A stretch of DNA of 59,222 nt. It comes from Planctomycetota bacterium. Lineage in GTDB: Bacteria > Planctomycetota > Phycisphaerae > Phycisphaerales > UBA1924. The DNA is taken from NCBI GenBank assembly GCA_003696675.1, contig RFGH01000192.1, positions 1 through 59,222 of the forward strand, written 5' to 3'. The notes below the pieces were generated by a model. That model was not told the origin of the DNA, ran no database searches, and saw nothing but the letters and a program-made list of their open reading frames with translations. The translations under genes and the position numbers were made by a program. Of this stretch, positions 7,591 through 15,737 are shown in pieces (position 1 is the first letter of the stretch; each line of letters starts with the position of its first letter).

Positions 7591-9495
7591 TCAACGCCGG
7601 TCGAACAGCTTCTCCAACTCGGCGATGGTCAGACGCACCGTTGTCGCCCGCCCGTGCGGGCAACTGCCCGACCGCTCGACAGACTCGCGCAGGCGGATCA
7701 GCTCGTCCATCTCCTCGTCGCTGAGCCGATCGCCCGCTTTGACCGCGGCCTTGCACGCCATCATGTCGAGCACCTCGTGCAGGGCCTCCTCGCTGCCCGG
7801 CACGAATCCATCACCCGCCGCCTTGTCCAGCAACTCCTCAACGAACTCGCCCGGCTCCACGCCCCGCGAGATCAGGAAGCTCGGCGCCGCGTGCACGCCC
7901 ACAGACTTTGGCCCGAGCGCCGCGACCTCGATGCCCAACCGCTCGAACATCGGCTGCAGCTCGTCGAGCATCTCGACCGCGCCGCGGCTGGTCTCAACCA
8001 CGATCGGCGTGAGCATCCGCTGCCGCTCCAGCTCGCCGCCCCCGGTGACGCGGGCCAGCAGCTTCTCGAACATCACCCGCTCGTGCAGAGCGTGCTGATC
8101 GATGATGACCACGCCGTGCGCGTCCTGTGTGATGAGATAACTCGAGTGCACCTGCAGCACCCGCTCGGCCGCCCGCACGCGCGGCATCTCGGCCTCGCGC
8201 TGCGACTCGATCGGACGCGGGGCGAAATCCGGAACGGGCGATGCCGCTCGCGCCGGCTCGTCCAGCACCCGCCGGATCTCCTCCCGCAGGCGCTCGGGCT
8301 CGGCCGCCTGTTCGGCGCTCCCGATCGGCCGGGACTTGAGATACTCCACCAGCCGATCGACCTGCTCGTCCTGCGTCGGCGCGGACGGCATGATCGCCGA
8401 CCCGAATGCACCCGACCCCAGCCCCGGCAGCCGCTGCAGCGCCGTCGGCGTCACATCCGCACGCTGCAGGGCGTCCCGCACACCGTGGTAGATGGCCCGG
8501 TGCACCATCGACTGATCACGGAACCGCACTTCCAGTTTCGCCGGGTGCACATTCACATCGACCGCCGAGGGCGACATCTCGATCATCATCACGGCCGTGG
8601 GATGACGCCCGGGCTCGATCAGCCCGCGATACGCCTCGCGGATGGCGTGCTGCACGGTCTTGTCGCGGATGGTCCGCCCGTTCAGGAACACATGCTGCGC
8701 TTTAGGCGTCGCCCGCGCGATGGCAGGCAGGCCCACGAGCCCCCACACGAGCACGCCGCGGCTGTCGTCGAACCGGTCCACCGACACCTCGACGAGCTGG
8801 TCTTCGAGTTCTTTGCCCAGGATCGCCACCGCCCGCTCGCGGGGCGTCTGGCCGGGCGGCAGATCGAGTTTGACGCTGCCATCGCACACGCACCGCACCG
8901 CGATCGCGGGGTGGGCCATCGCCAGATCCCGCAGCCAGTCCAGACACCGCATCTGCTCGGTCGCGGGCGTCCGCAGAAACTTGCGCCGGGCGGGCGTGTT
9001 GAAGAACAGATTGCGGACCTCCAGCGTGGTCCCGACCGCCCGGGCCGCGGGCCGGACCGGCTGGACCGAGTCGCCCTCGACGGTGATCTCCCGCGCCTCG
9101 TCCTCGCCGACGGCCCGCGAAATGATCCGCAAACGCGACACCGACGCGATCGACGCCAACGCCTCGCCCCGGAAGCCCATCGTCCCGATACGGTCCAGAT
9201 CCTCGGCCTCGCGGATCTTGCTCGTCGCATGGGGCGCGATCGCCAGCGTCATCTGGTCGGGTGCGATGCCGTGCCCATCGTCGGACACGCGGATCAGCTC
9301 AACCCCCCCGCCCTCCAACTCGACCGTGATGCGGGTCGCCCCGGCGTCGATCGCGTTCTCCACGGTCTCCTTGACCACCGACGCAGGACGCTCGATGACC
9401 TCGCCCGCGGCGATCTGATTGACCAGCAGCGTGGGCAGACGCCGAATCTCGGCACGGCGGTCTGTCCGGGGTTGGGCGGCCTCCTCCGTCGGCAT
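7591..9495 (-). CDS. mutL: DNA mismatch repair protein MutL (endonuclease type)
   Basis: MutL couples MutS mismatch recognition to strand incision. The 634-residue protein has the N-terminal GHKL ATPase with NQIAAGEVIERPASV, DNAIDAGA-type ENAIDAGAT, DDGHGI and GFRGEALASI. The C-terminal half carries DQHALHERVMFE (about residues 464-475), an exact match to the endonuclease motif DQHA-x2-E-x4-E, plus ACK and CPHGR metal-site motifs. It therefore should nick DNA itself, as in bacteria without MutH. ATG 9495 is preferred; upstream codons run into the divergent HIT gene. A TACGAT box sits five bases before it and no Shine-Dalgarno is seen. mutS is not in this window. Confidence 0.95.
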   Translation of the reverse strand: MPTEEAAQPRTDRRAEIRRLPTLLVNQIAAGEVIERPASVVKETVENAIDAGATRITVELEGGGVELIRVSDDGHGIAPDQMTLAIAPHATSKIREAEDLDRIGTMGFRGEALASIASVSRLRIISRAVGEDEAREITVEGDSVQPVRPAARAVGTTLEVRNLFFNTPARRKFLRTPATEQMRCLDWLRDLAMAHPAIAVRCVCDGSVKLDLPPGQTPRERAVAILGKELEDQLVEVSVDRFDDSRGVLVWGLVGLPAIARATPKAQHVFLNGRTIRDKTVQHAIREAYRGLIEPGRHPTAVMMIEMSPSAVDVNVHPAKLEVRFRDQSMVHRAIYHGVRDALQRADVTPTALQRLPGLGSGAFGSAIMPSAPTQDEQVDRLVEYLKSRPIGSAEQAAEPERLREEIRRVLDEPARAASPVPDFAPRPIESQREAEMPRVRAAERVLQVHSSYLITQDAHGVVIIDQHALHERVMFEKLLARVTGGGELERQRMLTPIVVETSRGAVEMLDELQPMFERLGIEVAALGPKSVGVHAAPSFLISRGVEPGEFVEELLDKAAGDGFVPGSEEALHEVLDMMACKAAVKAGDRLSDEEMDELIRLRESVERSGSCPHGRATTVRLTIAELEKLFDRR

Positions 9496-9500
9496 CCCCG

Positions 9501-9506
9501 ATCGTA
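9501..9506 (-). promoter_or_regulatory. -10 box (TACGAT) five bases before the mutL start
   Basis: TACGAT on the minus strand, then five bases, then ATG 9495. This fits a leaderless or near-leaderless mutL transcript, with a slightly shorter spacing than the six bases seen at most other such sites here. Confidence 0.45.
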
Positions 9507-9549
9507 CGCAATCGGGCATTCCGGGCCCGCGAGACCCCCCGTCCCCCAC

Positions 9550-9555
9550 TACCAT
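9550..9555 (+). promoter_or_regulatory. -10 box (TACCAT) for a leaderless HIT-protein transcript
   Basis: TACCAT, six bases (CCGCCC), then ATG 9562, with no Shine-Dalgarno. The mutL and HIT starts are divergent and only 66 bases apart, so both promoters must lie within this gap. Confidence 0.55.
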
Positions 9556-9561
9556 CCGCCC

Positions 9562-10014
9562 ATGACCGATTCCATCTTTTCCAAGATCATCCGAGGCGAG
9601 GTCCCGTCCCACAAGATCTACGAGGACGACCATGTCATCGCCATCCTCGATATCAACCCCCTGTCCGAGGGCCACGCCCTCGTCATCCCAAAAGAACCGG
9701 CCGAGACCATCGACGCGCTCAGCGACGAGTACGCGGCCGCCGTCGGACGCGTCCTGCCCCGCATCACCCGGGCACTCAAGAAAGTCACCGGCGCCTCGGC
9801 CTTCAACATCCTGCAGAACAACGGGGCCGACGCCGGGCAAGCCGTGCCCCATGTCCACTTCCACATCATCCCCCGATTCAAGGGACGAGGCATCCCGGTG
9901 CAGGGCAAGCCCGACAAGCAGAACGGCCCCGGACTCGAGTTCTCGTGGAATGCCGGCACCCTGACCCTCGAAGAGGCCCAGGAGATCGGCAAGCAGATCA
10001 AGCGTCTGCTCTGA
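9562..10014 (+). CDS. HIT-family nucleotide hydrolase/transferase (Hint-like)
   Basis: The 150-residue protein has the family start SIFSKIIRGEVPSHKIYEDD, the segment ALVIPKEPAETI and the active-site triad HVHFHII (His-x-His-x-His), where the last-but-one histidine forms the nucleotidyl intermediate. Members hydrolyse AMP-linked substrates such as aminoacyl adenylates and phosphoramidates. It is slightly longer than the usual 115-140 residues because of a C-terminal extension (KPDKQNGPGLEF on). It has its own leaderless-type promoter and ends overlapping the convergent birA end by 17 bases. Confidence 0.92.
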   Translation: MTDSIFSKIIRGEVPSHKIYEDDHVIAILDINPLSEGHALVIPKEPAETIDALSDEYAAAVGRVLPRITRALKKVTGASAFNILQNNGADAGQAVPHVHFHIIPRFKGRGIPVQGKPDKQNGPGLEFSWNAGTLTLEEAQEIGKQIKRLL

Positions 10015-10798
10015 CCGCGTCCGCTGTCCGCGTCGTGGCCACCGCGAGCGACCGCTCGCCCGATGCGGTGCGCACGACGATCGATGCCAACGGATCAAGG
10101 GCGAGCACCTCGCCCTCGATGTCCGTGCCATCGCACACGAACGCCCGGCGTGTGCCCACCATCGCATCGCGTTCTCGCCAGTGCATTCGGACCCCGTCAT
10201 CCGGTGTACCGAGCCATCGGCTGAATGATCGCACCAACCCGATCGCCAGCCGGCACCGGTCGGTGTTGCCGCCGATGTCCTCGAGGCATCCGGCACGAGG
10301 CGGGCGCGCACAAACCGTGTCATGGTCCACACGGAACACATTGATCCCCACCCCCACCACCGCCACGCCGTCGCGTCGTTCAACCAGCACGCCCGCCAGT
10401 TTGCGATCGAGACCATTCGTGCGCCAGACGATGTCGTTGGGCCACTTGATCCGCAGGTCTGCCGTCGGGGCCGCCGCGCAACAAGCGTCCAAAGCCGCCA
10501 ACCCCGCACGGGCCGCAAGCCCCACATCATCCATCGCGGTTGACAGAGCAAATGATACCGGCAGGGTCAGCCCGAAGCCGTCGTCCCACCGGCGACCACG
10601 CTGTCCGCGCCCCGCGGTCTGCACCGACGAGACTACCACAACGCCTTTGCCTGGTAGCCGGTGCCGCCACGCCGCATCCTGCGTGCTCGATACCTTGTCA
10701 TAGACCAACACCTTCGACACGCAGCAGGCGTCAATCGACGGCAGCGCCGCCTCGATCGCGTCGGCCCAGCGGGTGATGTCCTCCGCCCTGCGGCTCAT
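9998..10798 (-). CDS. birA: Biotin--[acetyl-CoA-carboxylase] ligase
   Basis: The enzyme activates biotin with ATP and attaches it to the carboxyl carrier protein. The 266-residue protein carries the biotin/ATP loop GRGQRGRRW, the KWPNDI motif and the KLAGVLVE segment with catalytic Lys. It has no N-terminal helix-turn-helix, so it is the non-repressor type. Its ATG (10796-10798) overlaps the nadC TGA as ATGA, so both are made from one transcript. The 3' end overlaps the HIT gene by 17 bases on the other strand. Its coupling with nadC and nearness to fabI put cofactor and fatty-acid functions together. Confidence 0.92.
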   Translation of the reverse strand: MSRRAEDITRWADAIEAALPSIDACCVSKVLVYDKVSSTQDAAWRHRLPGKGVVVVSSVQTAGRGQRGRRWDDGFGLTLPVSFALSTAMDDVGLAARAGLAALDACCAAAPTADLRIKWPNDIVWRTNGLDRKLAGVLVERRDGVAVVGVGINVFRVDHDTVCARPPRAGCLEDIGGNTDRCRLAIGLVRSFSRWLGTPDDGVRMHWRERDAMVGTRRAFVCDGTDIEGEVLALDPLASIVVRTASGERSLAVATTRTADAVRADA

Positions 10799-11739
10799 CC
10801 CGGCGTGTCCAGTCCGAGATCGAGCGATACAGCCTGGTGCGTCAGACCGCCGACCGAGATCCGGTCGACCCCGGTTTCGGCGATCGAACGCACGGTGTCC
10901 AGCGAGACACCGCCCGATGCCTCGAGGATCAGCCCCGGGGCTTGCTCATCGCGCATGGCGACCGCTCGGGACAGGGCGGCCGGCTTCATGTTGTCCAGCA
11001 GCACCATGTCGATCAGCCCGTTCGGGAGTCCGAGCACATGCTCGAACTGCTCGAGCGTGTCGACCTCGACCTGCACAAACCGAAGCATCCCGCCCTGAGA
11101 CTTGGCGGCGGTGGCGGCCCGGGCCAGCCGGTCCGCCAACTCATACGGCGCGATGCCCGCGATGTGGTTGTCCTTGATCAGCACCGCGTCGTGCAGCCCC
11201 AGCCGGTGGCAGATCCCCCCGCCGCATCGAACAGCGTACTTCTCCAGCAGACGCATGCCGGGTGTGGTCTTGCGGGTGTCACAGATCTGGGCACCGGTGC
11301 CCTCGATCGCGCGCACAAACGCGGCCGTCCGAGTGGCCACGCCGGAGAGACGGGCGGTCAGGTTGAGCATCGTCCGCTCGAGCCGCACCAAGGCTCTTGC
11401 GCTGCCATCGAGCTCGGCAAGTGTGTCGCCCGGGACGATCGGCTGCCCGTCGGCGGCCCGGGGGGTCCAAGCGATGGGCTCGCCATGCTCGCAGAAGACC
11501 TCGATCACCACCGGGACGAACGCCAGACCCGCCACGACCCCCTCGGATCGTGCGGCCAGCCGCACACGCCGCCGGTCCCCGGGCGCAAACATCAGCTCCC
11601 CGGTGGGATCACGGGGGGGGCGGCCAAGGTCCTCATCCCGGCACAGTTCCAGCAACCGGCGGACCTCGCCCGTCTGGGCGATGGCTGCCGCCAGCTCCGG
11701 CAATGCAACGGCGTTCGGATCAATGGGCGAGAGGAGCAC
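10795..11739 (-). CDS. nadC: Nicotinate-nucleotide pyrophosphorylase (carboxylating)
   Basis: This enzyme makes nicotinate mononucleotide from quinolinate and PRPP in NAD synthesis. The 314-residue protein has ERTMLNLTARLSGVAT, the phosphate-binding DTRKTTPGMRLLEKYAV and the KDNHI motif, then EVDTLEQ and the ASGGV/SVGGLTH barrel end. Length is slightly above the family norm (280-300). The start is a GTG at 11739; no Shine-Dalgarno is seen, but TAGCAT lies five bases upstream. It overlaps birA by four bases. nadA and nadB are not here. Confidence 0.95.
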   Translation of the reverse strand: MLLSPIDPNAVALPELAAAIAQTGEVRRLLELCRDEDLGRPPRDPTGELMFAPGDRRRVRLAARSEGVVAGLAFVPVVIEVFCEHGEPIAWTPRAADGQPIVPGDTLAELDGSARALVRLERTMLNLTARLSGVATRTAAFVRAIEGTGAQICDTRKTTPGMRLLEKYAVRCGGGICHRLGLHDAVLIKDNHIAGIAPYELADRLARAATAAKSQGGMLRFVQVEVDTLEQFEHVLGLPNGLIDMVLLDNMKPAALSRAVAMRDEQAPGLILEASGGVSLDTVRSIAETGVDRISVGGLTHQAVSLDLGLDTPG

Positions 11740-11744
11740 GGAGG

Positions 11745-11750
11745 ATGCTA
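11745..11750 (-). promoter_or_regulatory. -10 box (TAGCAT) five bases before the nadC GTG
   Basis: TAGCAT on the minus strand, five bases, then GTG 11739. A TTTGCC lies 16 bases further upstream as a weak -35 candidate. This suits a leaderless nadC-birA transcript starting at GTG. Confidence 0.4.
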
Positions 11751-11841
11751 CGCCTCGGCCTGACCCGGCAAACGACCTACCATGCCCCCCATCGCGGGGT
11801 GCCCGGGAGCCCGGGCCGGATCAGCATGGAAGGAGTCGAGC

Positions 11842-12624
11842 ATGGGTCTTCTGGACGGCAAGCAAGGTCTGATCGTCGGCGTGGCCAACGAGCGGTCGTA
11901 CGCGTTCCATATCGCCGAGGCACTGACCCAGCACGGGGCGACCTGCGCCTACGCCCACTTGCCGGGCGAGAAGAACGAGCGCCGGACCGGGCGGGCTGTC
12001 GAGAAGATCACCCCCAACCCTTGGCTCTGCCCTTGCGACGCCAGCAGCGACGACGATCTTGATGCCCTGTTCGAGCGGTATAAGAAGGACTTCCCCCGCC
12101 TGGACTTTCTGGTGCATTCCATCGCTTTTGCCGATCGGGACTGGCTCCAGCCGGGCAAGTTCTGCGTGACCCCCCGCAAGGCCTATCTGGACGCGATCGA
12201 CATCTCGGCGTACACCCTCTCGGCGATGGCAGGGCGGGCCAAGGACCAGATGGCGGCCAACGGTGGCGGCTCCATCATGGCCATGAGCTACTACGGCTCG
12301 GAAAAGGTCGTGCCCGGTTACAATGTCATGGGGGTGGCCAAGGCAGCGCTCGAGGCCACCAGCCGTTACTTGGCGTGGGAGCTCGGAGCGTTCAACATCC
12401 GGGTGAACACCATTTCCGGGGGGTACCTCCGCACCTTGGCCAGCTCCGCCGTGGGAGGGGTAGACACCATGGAAGAAATGGCCCGGACGAAGGGCCCGCT
12501 GCGTAGAGGCGTAGAGGGCTCGGATGTCGGCAAGACTGCGGTCTACCTCGCCAGTGAGCTGGGCAGCGGCGTCACCGGAGAGAACATCTATGTGGACTGC
12601 GGGATGAACATCCTGGGGATTTGA
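11842..12624 (+). CDS. fabI: Enoyl-[acyl-carrier-protein] reductase (NADH), FabI type
   Basis: The enzyme performs the last reduction of each fatty-acid elongation cycle. The 260-residue short-chain dehydrogenase-like protein begins MGLLDGKQGLIVGVANERS, the FabI cofactor loop, and has the catalytic Tyr-x6-Lys as YNVMGVAK, the HSIAFA segment and the NTISGG substrate loop. Length is the family norm. The ATG at 11842 has an AAGGAG site seven bases upstream, and the ORF's longer form to 11782 has no such support. It is a single gene, divergent from nadC. Confidence 0.96.
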   Translation: MGLLDGKQGLIVGVANERSYAFHIAEALTQHGATCAYAHLPGEKNERRTGRAVEKITPNPWLCPCDASSDDDLDALFERYKKDFPRLDFLVHSIAFADRDWLQPGKFCVTPRKAYLDAIDISAYTLSAMAGRAKDQMAANGGGSIMAMSYYGSEKVVPGYNVMGVAKAALEATSRYLAWELGAFNIRVNTISGGYLRTLASSAVGGVDTMEEMARTKGPLRRGVEGSDVGKTAVYLASELGSGVTGENIYVDCGMNILGI

Positions 12625-12771
12625 CCCCCCGTTCCGGTGCCCGGATTGCACACGACGGTCGGGAAAGACGGGCGATTTCTTCGGACTTTGCTGGCCGAAT
12701 CACACCCATGGCGCACATTTCAGGACGGAAGAACCCCGAGAGGGGGGTGATCTCCGAGACTGGAGTGTGCG

Positions 12772-13467
12772 ATGAGAGACATGACAACTCTTGCGGGCCT
12801 TGCTGCGCTTGTTGCGGCGGCGGGCATCGCATCGGGCGGAATAGGCGAAGGTGATGGCCAAGTGCTGACCATCGCCGACTCGGCCGAGGATTACAACGGG
12901 AATCAGGGCGAGAACGGTTGGTTCTACGGCTACTACGACGGCGACGCTGGCGCCGGCTCGTGGTCGCCCGCGGACTTCGAACTCATGAATATCTATGACG
13001 AGGACAACGACCGCTGGTGGGTCGATAACTCTCCCGGGGGTCCGCTCACCCTGATCGACTCGCAGTTCATGCACCCGAACGCCTTTGTTGCGACCAGCAT
13101 GGACTCGTCGCTCCAGTGGGCCGTGCGTCGTTGGGTCAGCGATATCGACGGCCCCATCAATATCCATGTTGATATGTCCCGTGCCAATCCGGAGTTCGCC
13201 GGTGACGGCGTGAAGCTCCGGGTGTTTGTGGACGGCGTGCAGCAGCTGGCGGTCGAGATGTTTGCCAATAACGATGCCGGGATCGCGTTCGATCTGAGTG
13301 CGGCCGTGGTGCAAGGCTCGGTGATCGATTTCGCGATCGATCCGATCGGCAACGCCCTTTTCGACGCGACCGCCTTCCACGCGATCATTACCTCCAATGT
13401 TCCCGGTCCCGGCGTGCTCGCTGGCCTGGGCTTGGCGGGTCTGCTCGCTGGACGCCGTCGCCGATAA
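12772..13467 (+). CDS. Exported surface protein with PEP-CTERM-like anchor, paralogue 1
   Basis: The 231-residue protein has a signal peptide (MRDMTTLAGLAALVAAAG), an acidic Gly/Trp/Tyr-rich body (QGENGWFYGYYDGD), and a C-terminal sorting tail: VPGPG, a hydrophobic GLA-type helix, then RRRR. Such tails are cut and anchored by exosortase-like systems in planctomycetes. It is clearly related to the protein at 14028-14753: shared IADS, the Q-G-x-x-G-W-x-Y-G motif, the xRRWxS segment, the DG-x-V-F beta strands and the same tail. The ATG has GGAG six bases upstream and a strong terminator follows. Function unknown; the beta-rich body suggests a lectin- or carbohydrate-associated fold (inference). 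Confidence 0.75.
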   Translation: MRDMTTLAGLAALVAAAGIASGGIGEGDGQVLTIADSAEDYNGNQGENGWFYGYYDGDAGAGSWSPADFELMNIYDEDNDRWWVDNSPGGPLTLIDSQFMHPNAFVATSMDSSLQWAVRRWVSDIDGPINIHVDMSRANPEFAGDGVKLRVFVDGVQQLAVEMFANNDAGIAFDLSAAVVQGSVIDFAIDPIGNALFDATAFHAIITSNVPGPGVLAGLGLAGLLAGRRRR

Positions 13468-13500
13468 CCCAAGCTCCGTGAAGTGATTGCAAGCACATTT

Positions 13501-13534
13501 GGCCCCATGCCGCTGGTCCGGCGTGGGGTCTTTT
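13501..13534 (+). terminator. Intrinsic terminator after surface protein paralogue 1
   Basis: A 12-pair stem (13501-13512 with 13519-13530, two G-U pairs) closes a six-base CTGGTC loop and is followed by TTTT at 13531-13534. It lies 33 bases behind the stop at 13467. Confidence 0.85.
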
Positions 13535-13537
13535 GTC

Positions 13538-13543
13538 GATAAT
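13538..13543 (+). promoter_or_regulatory. -10 box (GATAAT) for a leaderless small gene
   Basis: GATAAT, six bases (CAGGGT), then GTG 13550. It begins four bases after the upstream terminator's T-run, so the two transcripts are packed back to back. The AGGG inside the spacer is too close to the GTG to work as a ribosome site. Confidence 0.5.
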
Positions 13544-13549
13544 CAGGGT

Positions 13550-13822
13550 GTGATTGATCCGGTTTCCAACCTCGTTTCGACGCAGGCCGCGCGGCAGGCC
13601 CGGGAGGCCCAGCGGGCCAACCGCGTGCGTCGCCACGGCTCGGACGCCGAGGACCGACGGGGCGACGACTCCTTTGAATCGACGCTCCAAGCGGTCGAAA
13701 CGGCAGAATCCGTCCGGCGTCTGGCGGATGCCGACCAGGAGGAAGCCCGGGAAGACCGCCAAGCGAACGGACCCAGCCCTGGGCGGCCGGGGAACGGTGC
13801 TTCCCTTGATCTGAGTGCCTGA
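13550..13822 (+). CDS. Small highly charged protein of unknown function
   Basis: The 90-residue protein starts (GTG) with IDPVSNLVSTQAARQAREAQ and is dominated by Arg, Asp, Glu, Ala and Gln, with no membrane helix or cysteine. Heptad-like spacing in the ESTLQAVETAESVRRLADADQEEA part suggests a helix or short coiled coil. I do not recognise a family. It is called a gene because it has a promoter-like box before it, a perfect terminator 42 bases behind it (13864-13898), and a natural bacterial amino-acid composition, in contrast to overlapping frames. It lies between the two paralogous surface protein genes, so it may be linked to them. Confidence 0.5.
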   Translation: MIDPVSNLVSTQAARQAREAQRANRVRRHGSDAEDRRGDDSFESTLQAVETAESVRRLADADQEEAREDRQANGPSPGRPGNGASLDLSA

Positions 13823-13863
13823 CGATCCCGCCGCTCCCATAAACTCTTGCGAGCAATGACTTG

Positions 13864-13898
13864 ACCGCCCGTGGCCTGCTCCTTGGGCGGTAATTTTT
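13864..13898 (+). terminator. Intrinsic terminator after the small gene
   Basis: ACCGCCC (13864-13870) pairs with GGGCGGT (13885-13891), followed by AA and TTTTT (13894-13898). It ends the small gene at 13822 and isolates the next surface protein gene. Confidence 0.75.
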
Positions 13899-14027
13899 GC
13901 GCTTCGCTTGGCGGACTCCCCAAATCGTGGCATTCTCTCTATGTCCCTTCGCAGGATGAACATGCAGGTTCACCGGCGTCGGATGGTCGGGTCGCATCAG
14001 CGGCCCATCGAGACAGGAGGAAGAAGA

Positions 14028-14753
14028 ATGGACCGGATCATTTCCGTCTGCGCGATCGCTGCGGGCTCGCTCCTTGGTTCCGTCGCTTCGGCGGACATGG
14101 TCAAGATCGCCGACTCTTTGCAGGAGTTCTCCGGCATCCAGGGGGTGGACGGATGGAGCTATGGCTGGTATGCCGATGCGGACATTGCCCACACCCCGGG
14201 CTTCGCCGCGGTGAACACTGCGAACTTCCAAGAGTTCGAGTATTACGCTCCCGGCTCCGGCTGGTGGACGCACGACTCTGTCTCGGCCAGCTCGGGTGCC
14301 GGCGGTTCGCCGTACTTCCTCACGGTGGTGACCGCCGACGCGATGCATGCGAACGCGCCCATCCCCGGATCGCACGAGATCGCTGACGATATTCGATGGG
14401 CCTCTCGCCGCTGGACGAGCGAGATCTCCGGGACGATCGACATCATCGGGCACATCGCCAAGATGGATCAGGGGTCGCTCCTCGGTGACGGCATCGATGC
14501 GTATGTGATCATCGACGGCATCTCGGTGTTCTATTACGGAGTCGAGGTCGGCGACTACACCGGCACGGACTTTAGCCTGAGCGCCACCGTGACCGAGGGC
14601 TCGGTTGTTGAGTTCATCGTCGGATCCCGCCAGAGCGGGCTGTTCGACGCGGTGAGCTTCCGCTCCGAGATCTATGGCCAGCCTGTGCCCACACCTGGCG
14701 CACTCGCGCTTCTCGGTGCGGGTGGGCTGCTGGCGGGGCGTCGTCGTCGCTGA
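14028..14753 (+). CDS. Exported surface protein with PEP-CTERM-like anchor, paralogue 2
   Basis: The 241-residue protein has a signal peptide (MDRIISVCAIAAGSLLG, cleaved near VASA-D), a body related to the protein at 12772-13467 (IADSLQEFSG, GVDGWSYGWY, WASRRWTSEI, FSLSATVTEGSVVEF) and the tail PTPGALALL, hydrophobic helix, RRRR. The start was set at 14028, where an AGGAGG site sits eight bases upstream; the open frame runs further back without support. A tandem duplication separated by a small gene is the simplest history. A hairpin follows at 14769. Likely anchored in the outer layers of the cell; function unknown. Confidence 0.75.
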   Translation: MDRIISVCAIAAGSLLGSVASADMVKIADSLQEFSGIQGVDGWSYGWYADADIAHTPGFAAVNTANFQEFEYYAPGSGWWTHDSVSASSGAGGSPYFLTVVTADAMHANAPIPGSHEIADDIRWASRRWTSEISGTIDIIGHIAKMDQGSLLGDGIDAYVIIDGISVFYYGVEVGDYTGTDFSLSATVTEGSVVEFIVGSRQSGLFDAVSFRSEIYGQPVPTPGALALLGAGGLLAGRRRR

Positions 14754-14768
14754 GGTTGCATCAAACAA

Positions 14769-14797
14769 ACCGTCCCGCGGGCCTGTCGCGGGGCGGT
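14769..14797. terminator. Hairpin between convergent genes, probable terminator
   Basis: An 11-pair stem (14769-14779 with 14787-14797, one G-U) closes a seven-base loop between the surface protein stop (14753) and the convergent sdhB stop (14866). Only GTT follows on the plus strand. On the minus strand GTTTGTTTGATG follows, so it may serve both directions. Confidence 0.55.
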
Positions 14798-14865
14798 GTT
14801 CATCGCCGGTTGGCACTCGCCGAGACCGGAACCCACCAGCACGCGTTCACGCGATGATTCGGGGT

Positions 14866-15714
14866 CTAGCGGCCTTTGAAGAATCGCGTGAACGCGTGCA
14901 CCGTTGTGGACCTTCCGACCGCCGCGATCGACTCGGTGAGCGGGATGCCCTTGGGGCAGACCTTCACGCAGTTCTGGGCGTTGCCGCAATCGGTGATGCC
15001 GCCCGGTCCCATGAGCGCCTCGAGCCGATCGGCCTTGAGGCGTTTGCCGGTTTTGTGCTCATTGAAGAGTCGCACCTGGTTGATGGCGGCAGCACCGATA
15101 AATGATGTGTCCCACTTTTCGGGATCGGACTCCTGGAGGTACTGGGGGCATGCCTCGAGACAGCAGCCGCAGGTCATGCACTCGGAGAGGGCGTAGCGCA
15201 TCTGCTGATGTTCCGGGGATTCCTTCGGGCCGGGACCAAGGTTGTAGGTGCCGTCGATGGGCACCCAGGCCTTGACGCGGCGGAGCGCATGGAACATGCG
15301 CTCGCGATCGACCCATAGATCGCGGATGACCGGGAACTTGCTCATCGGCTCGAGTGTGAGTGTGTCTCCCTCGTCGGGAGCGTACTCATCGATCAGGCAT
15401 GAGCAGGACTGACGCACGCGCCCGTTGATCACCATGGTGCAAGCGCCGCAGACCTCTTCGAGACAGCCGGAATCCCAGACGACCGGGGTGGTTCTTTTGC
15501 CATCGGTCGTGACGGGGTGGGAGGCGATGTACTTGAGGCAGGAGATGACATTCGATCCGGGCTCGACGGGGACCTTGAAAGACTCCCACCGGGACGGCTT
15601 GCCCGGGCCGTCGCAGCGCTTGATCTTGAGGATGATCGAGCGACCGGGCTTGGCTCGTTGGCGGTTTGCGCGGCGGGTCTCGGCGTTGTATTCGTGGGCG
15701 TATGCACCGCTCAT
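14866..15714 (-). CDS. sdhB: Succinate dehydrogenase/fumarate reductase iron-sulfur subunit
   Basis: This subunit carries electrons from the flavin to quinone. The 282-residue protein has the [2Fe-2S] set in DSGCLEEVCGACTM with a later Cys in RQSCSC, then CMTCGCCLEACP and CGNAQNCVKVCPKG for the [4Fe-4S] and [3Fe-4S] clusters. The start was set at ATG 15714 with GAAAGG eight bases upstream; the open frame continues upstream only into the sdhA end region. It is last in the minus-strand order sdhC-sdhA-sdhB, 23 bases after sdhA. The gene order and the single cytochrome subunit match Bacillus-like type B enzymes. Confidence 0.95.
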   Translation of the reverse strand: MSGAYAHEYNAETRRANRQRAKPGRSIILKIKRCDGPGKPSRWESFKVPVEPGSNVISCLKYIASHPVTTDGKRTTPVVWDSGCLEEVCGACTMVINGRVRQSCSCLIDEYAPDEGDTLTLEPMSKFPVIRDLWVDRERMFHALRRVKAWVPIDGTYNLGPGPKESPEHQQMRYALSECMTCGCCLEACPQYLQESDPEKWDTSFIGAAAINQVRLFNEHKTGKRLKADRLEALMGPGGITDCGNAQNCVKVCPKGIPLTESIAAVGRSTTVHAFTRFFKGR

Positions 15715-15737
15715 GGTGTTGCCTTTCGTTGACTTGC

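Noticed and set aside
7105..9555. A long plus-strand frame running across mutL into the HIT gene
   Set aside because: The part before 9562 is antisense to mutL, with a His/Arg/Asp/Gln-rich shadow composition. Only the last 150 residues match a family, so the HIT gene was set to start at 9562.
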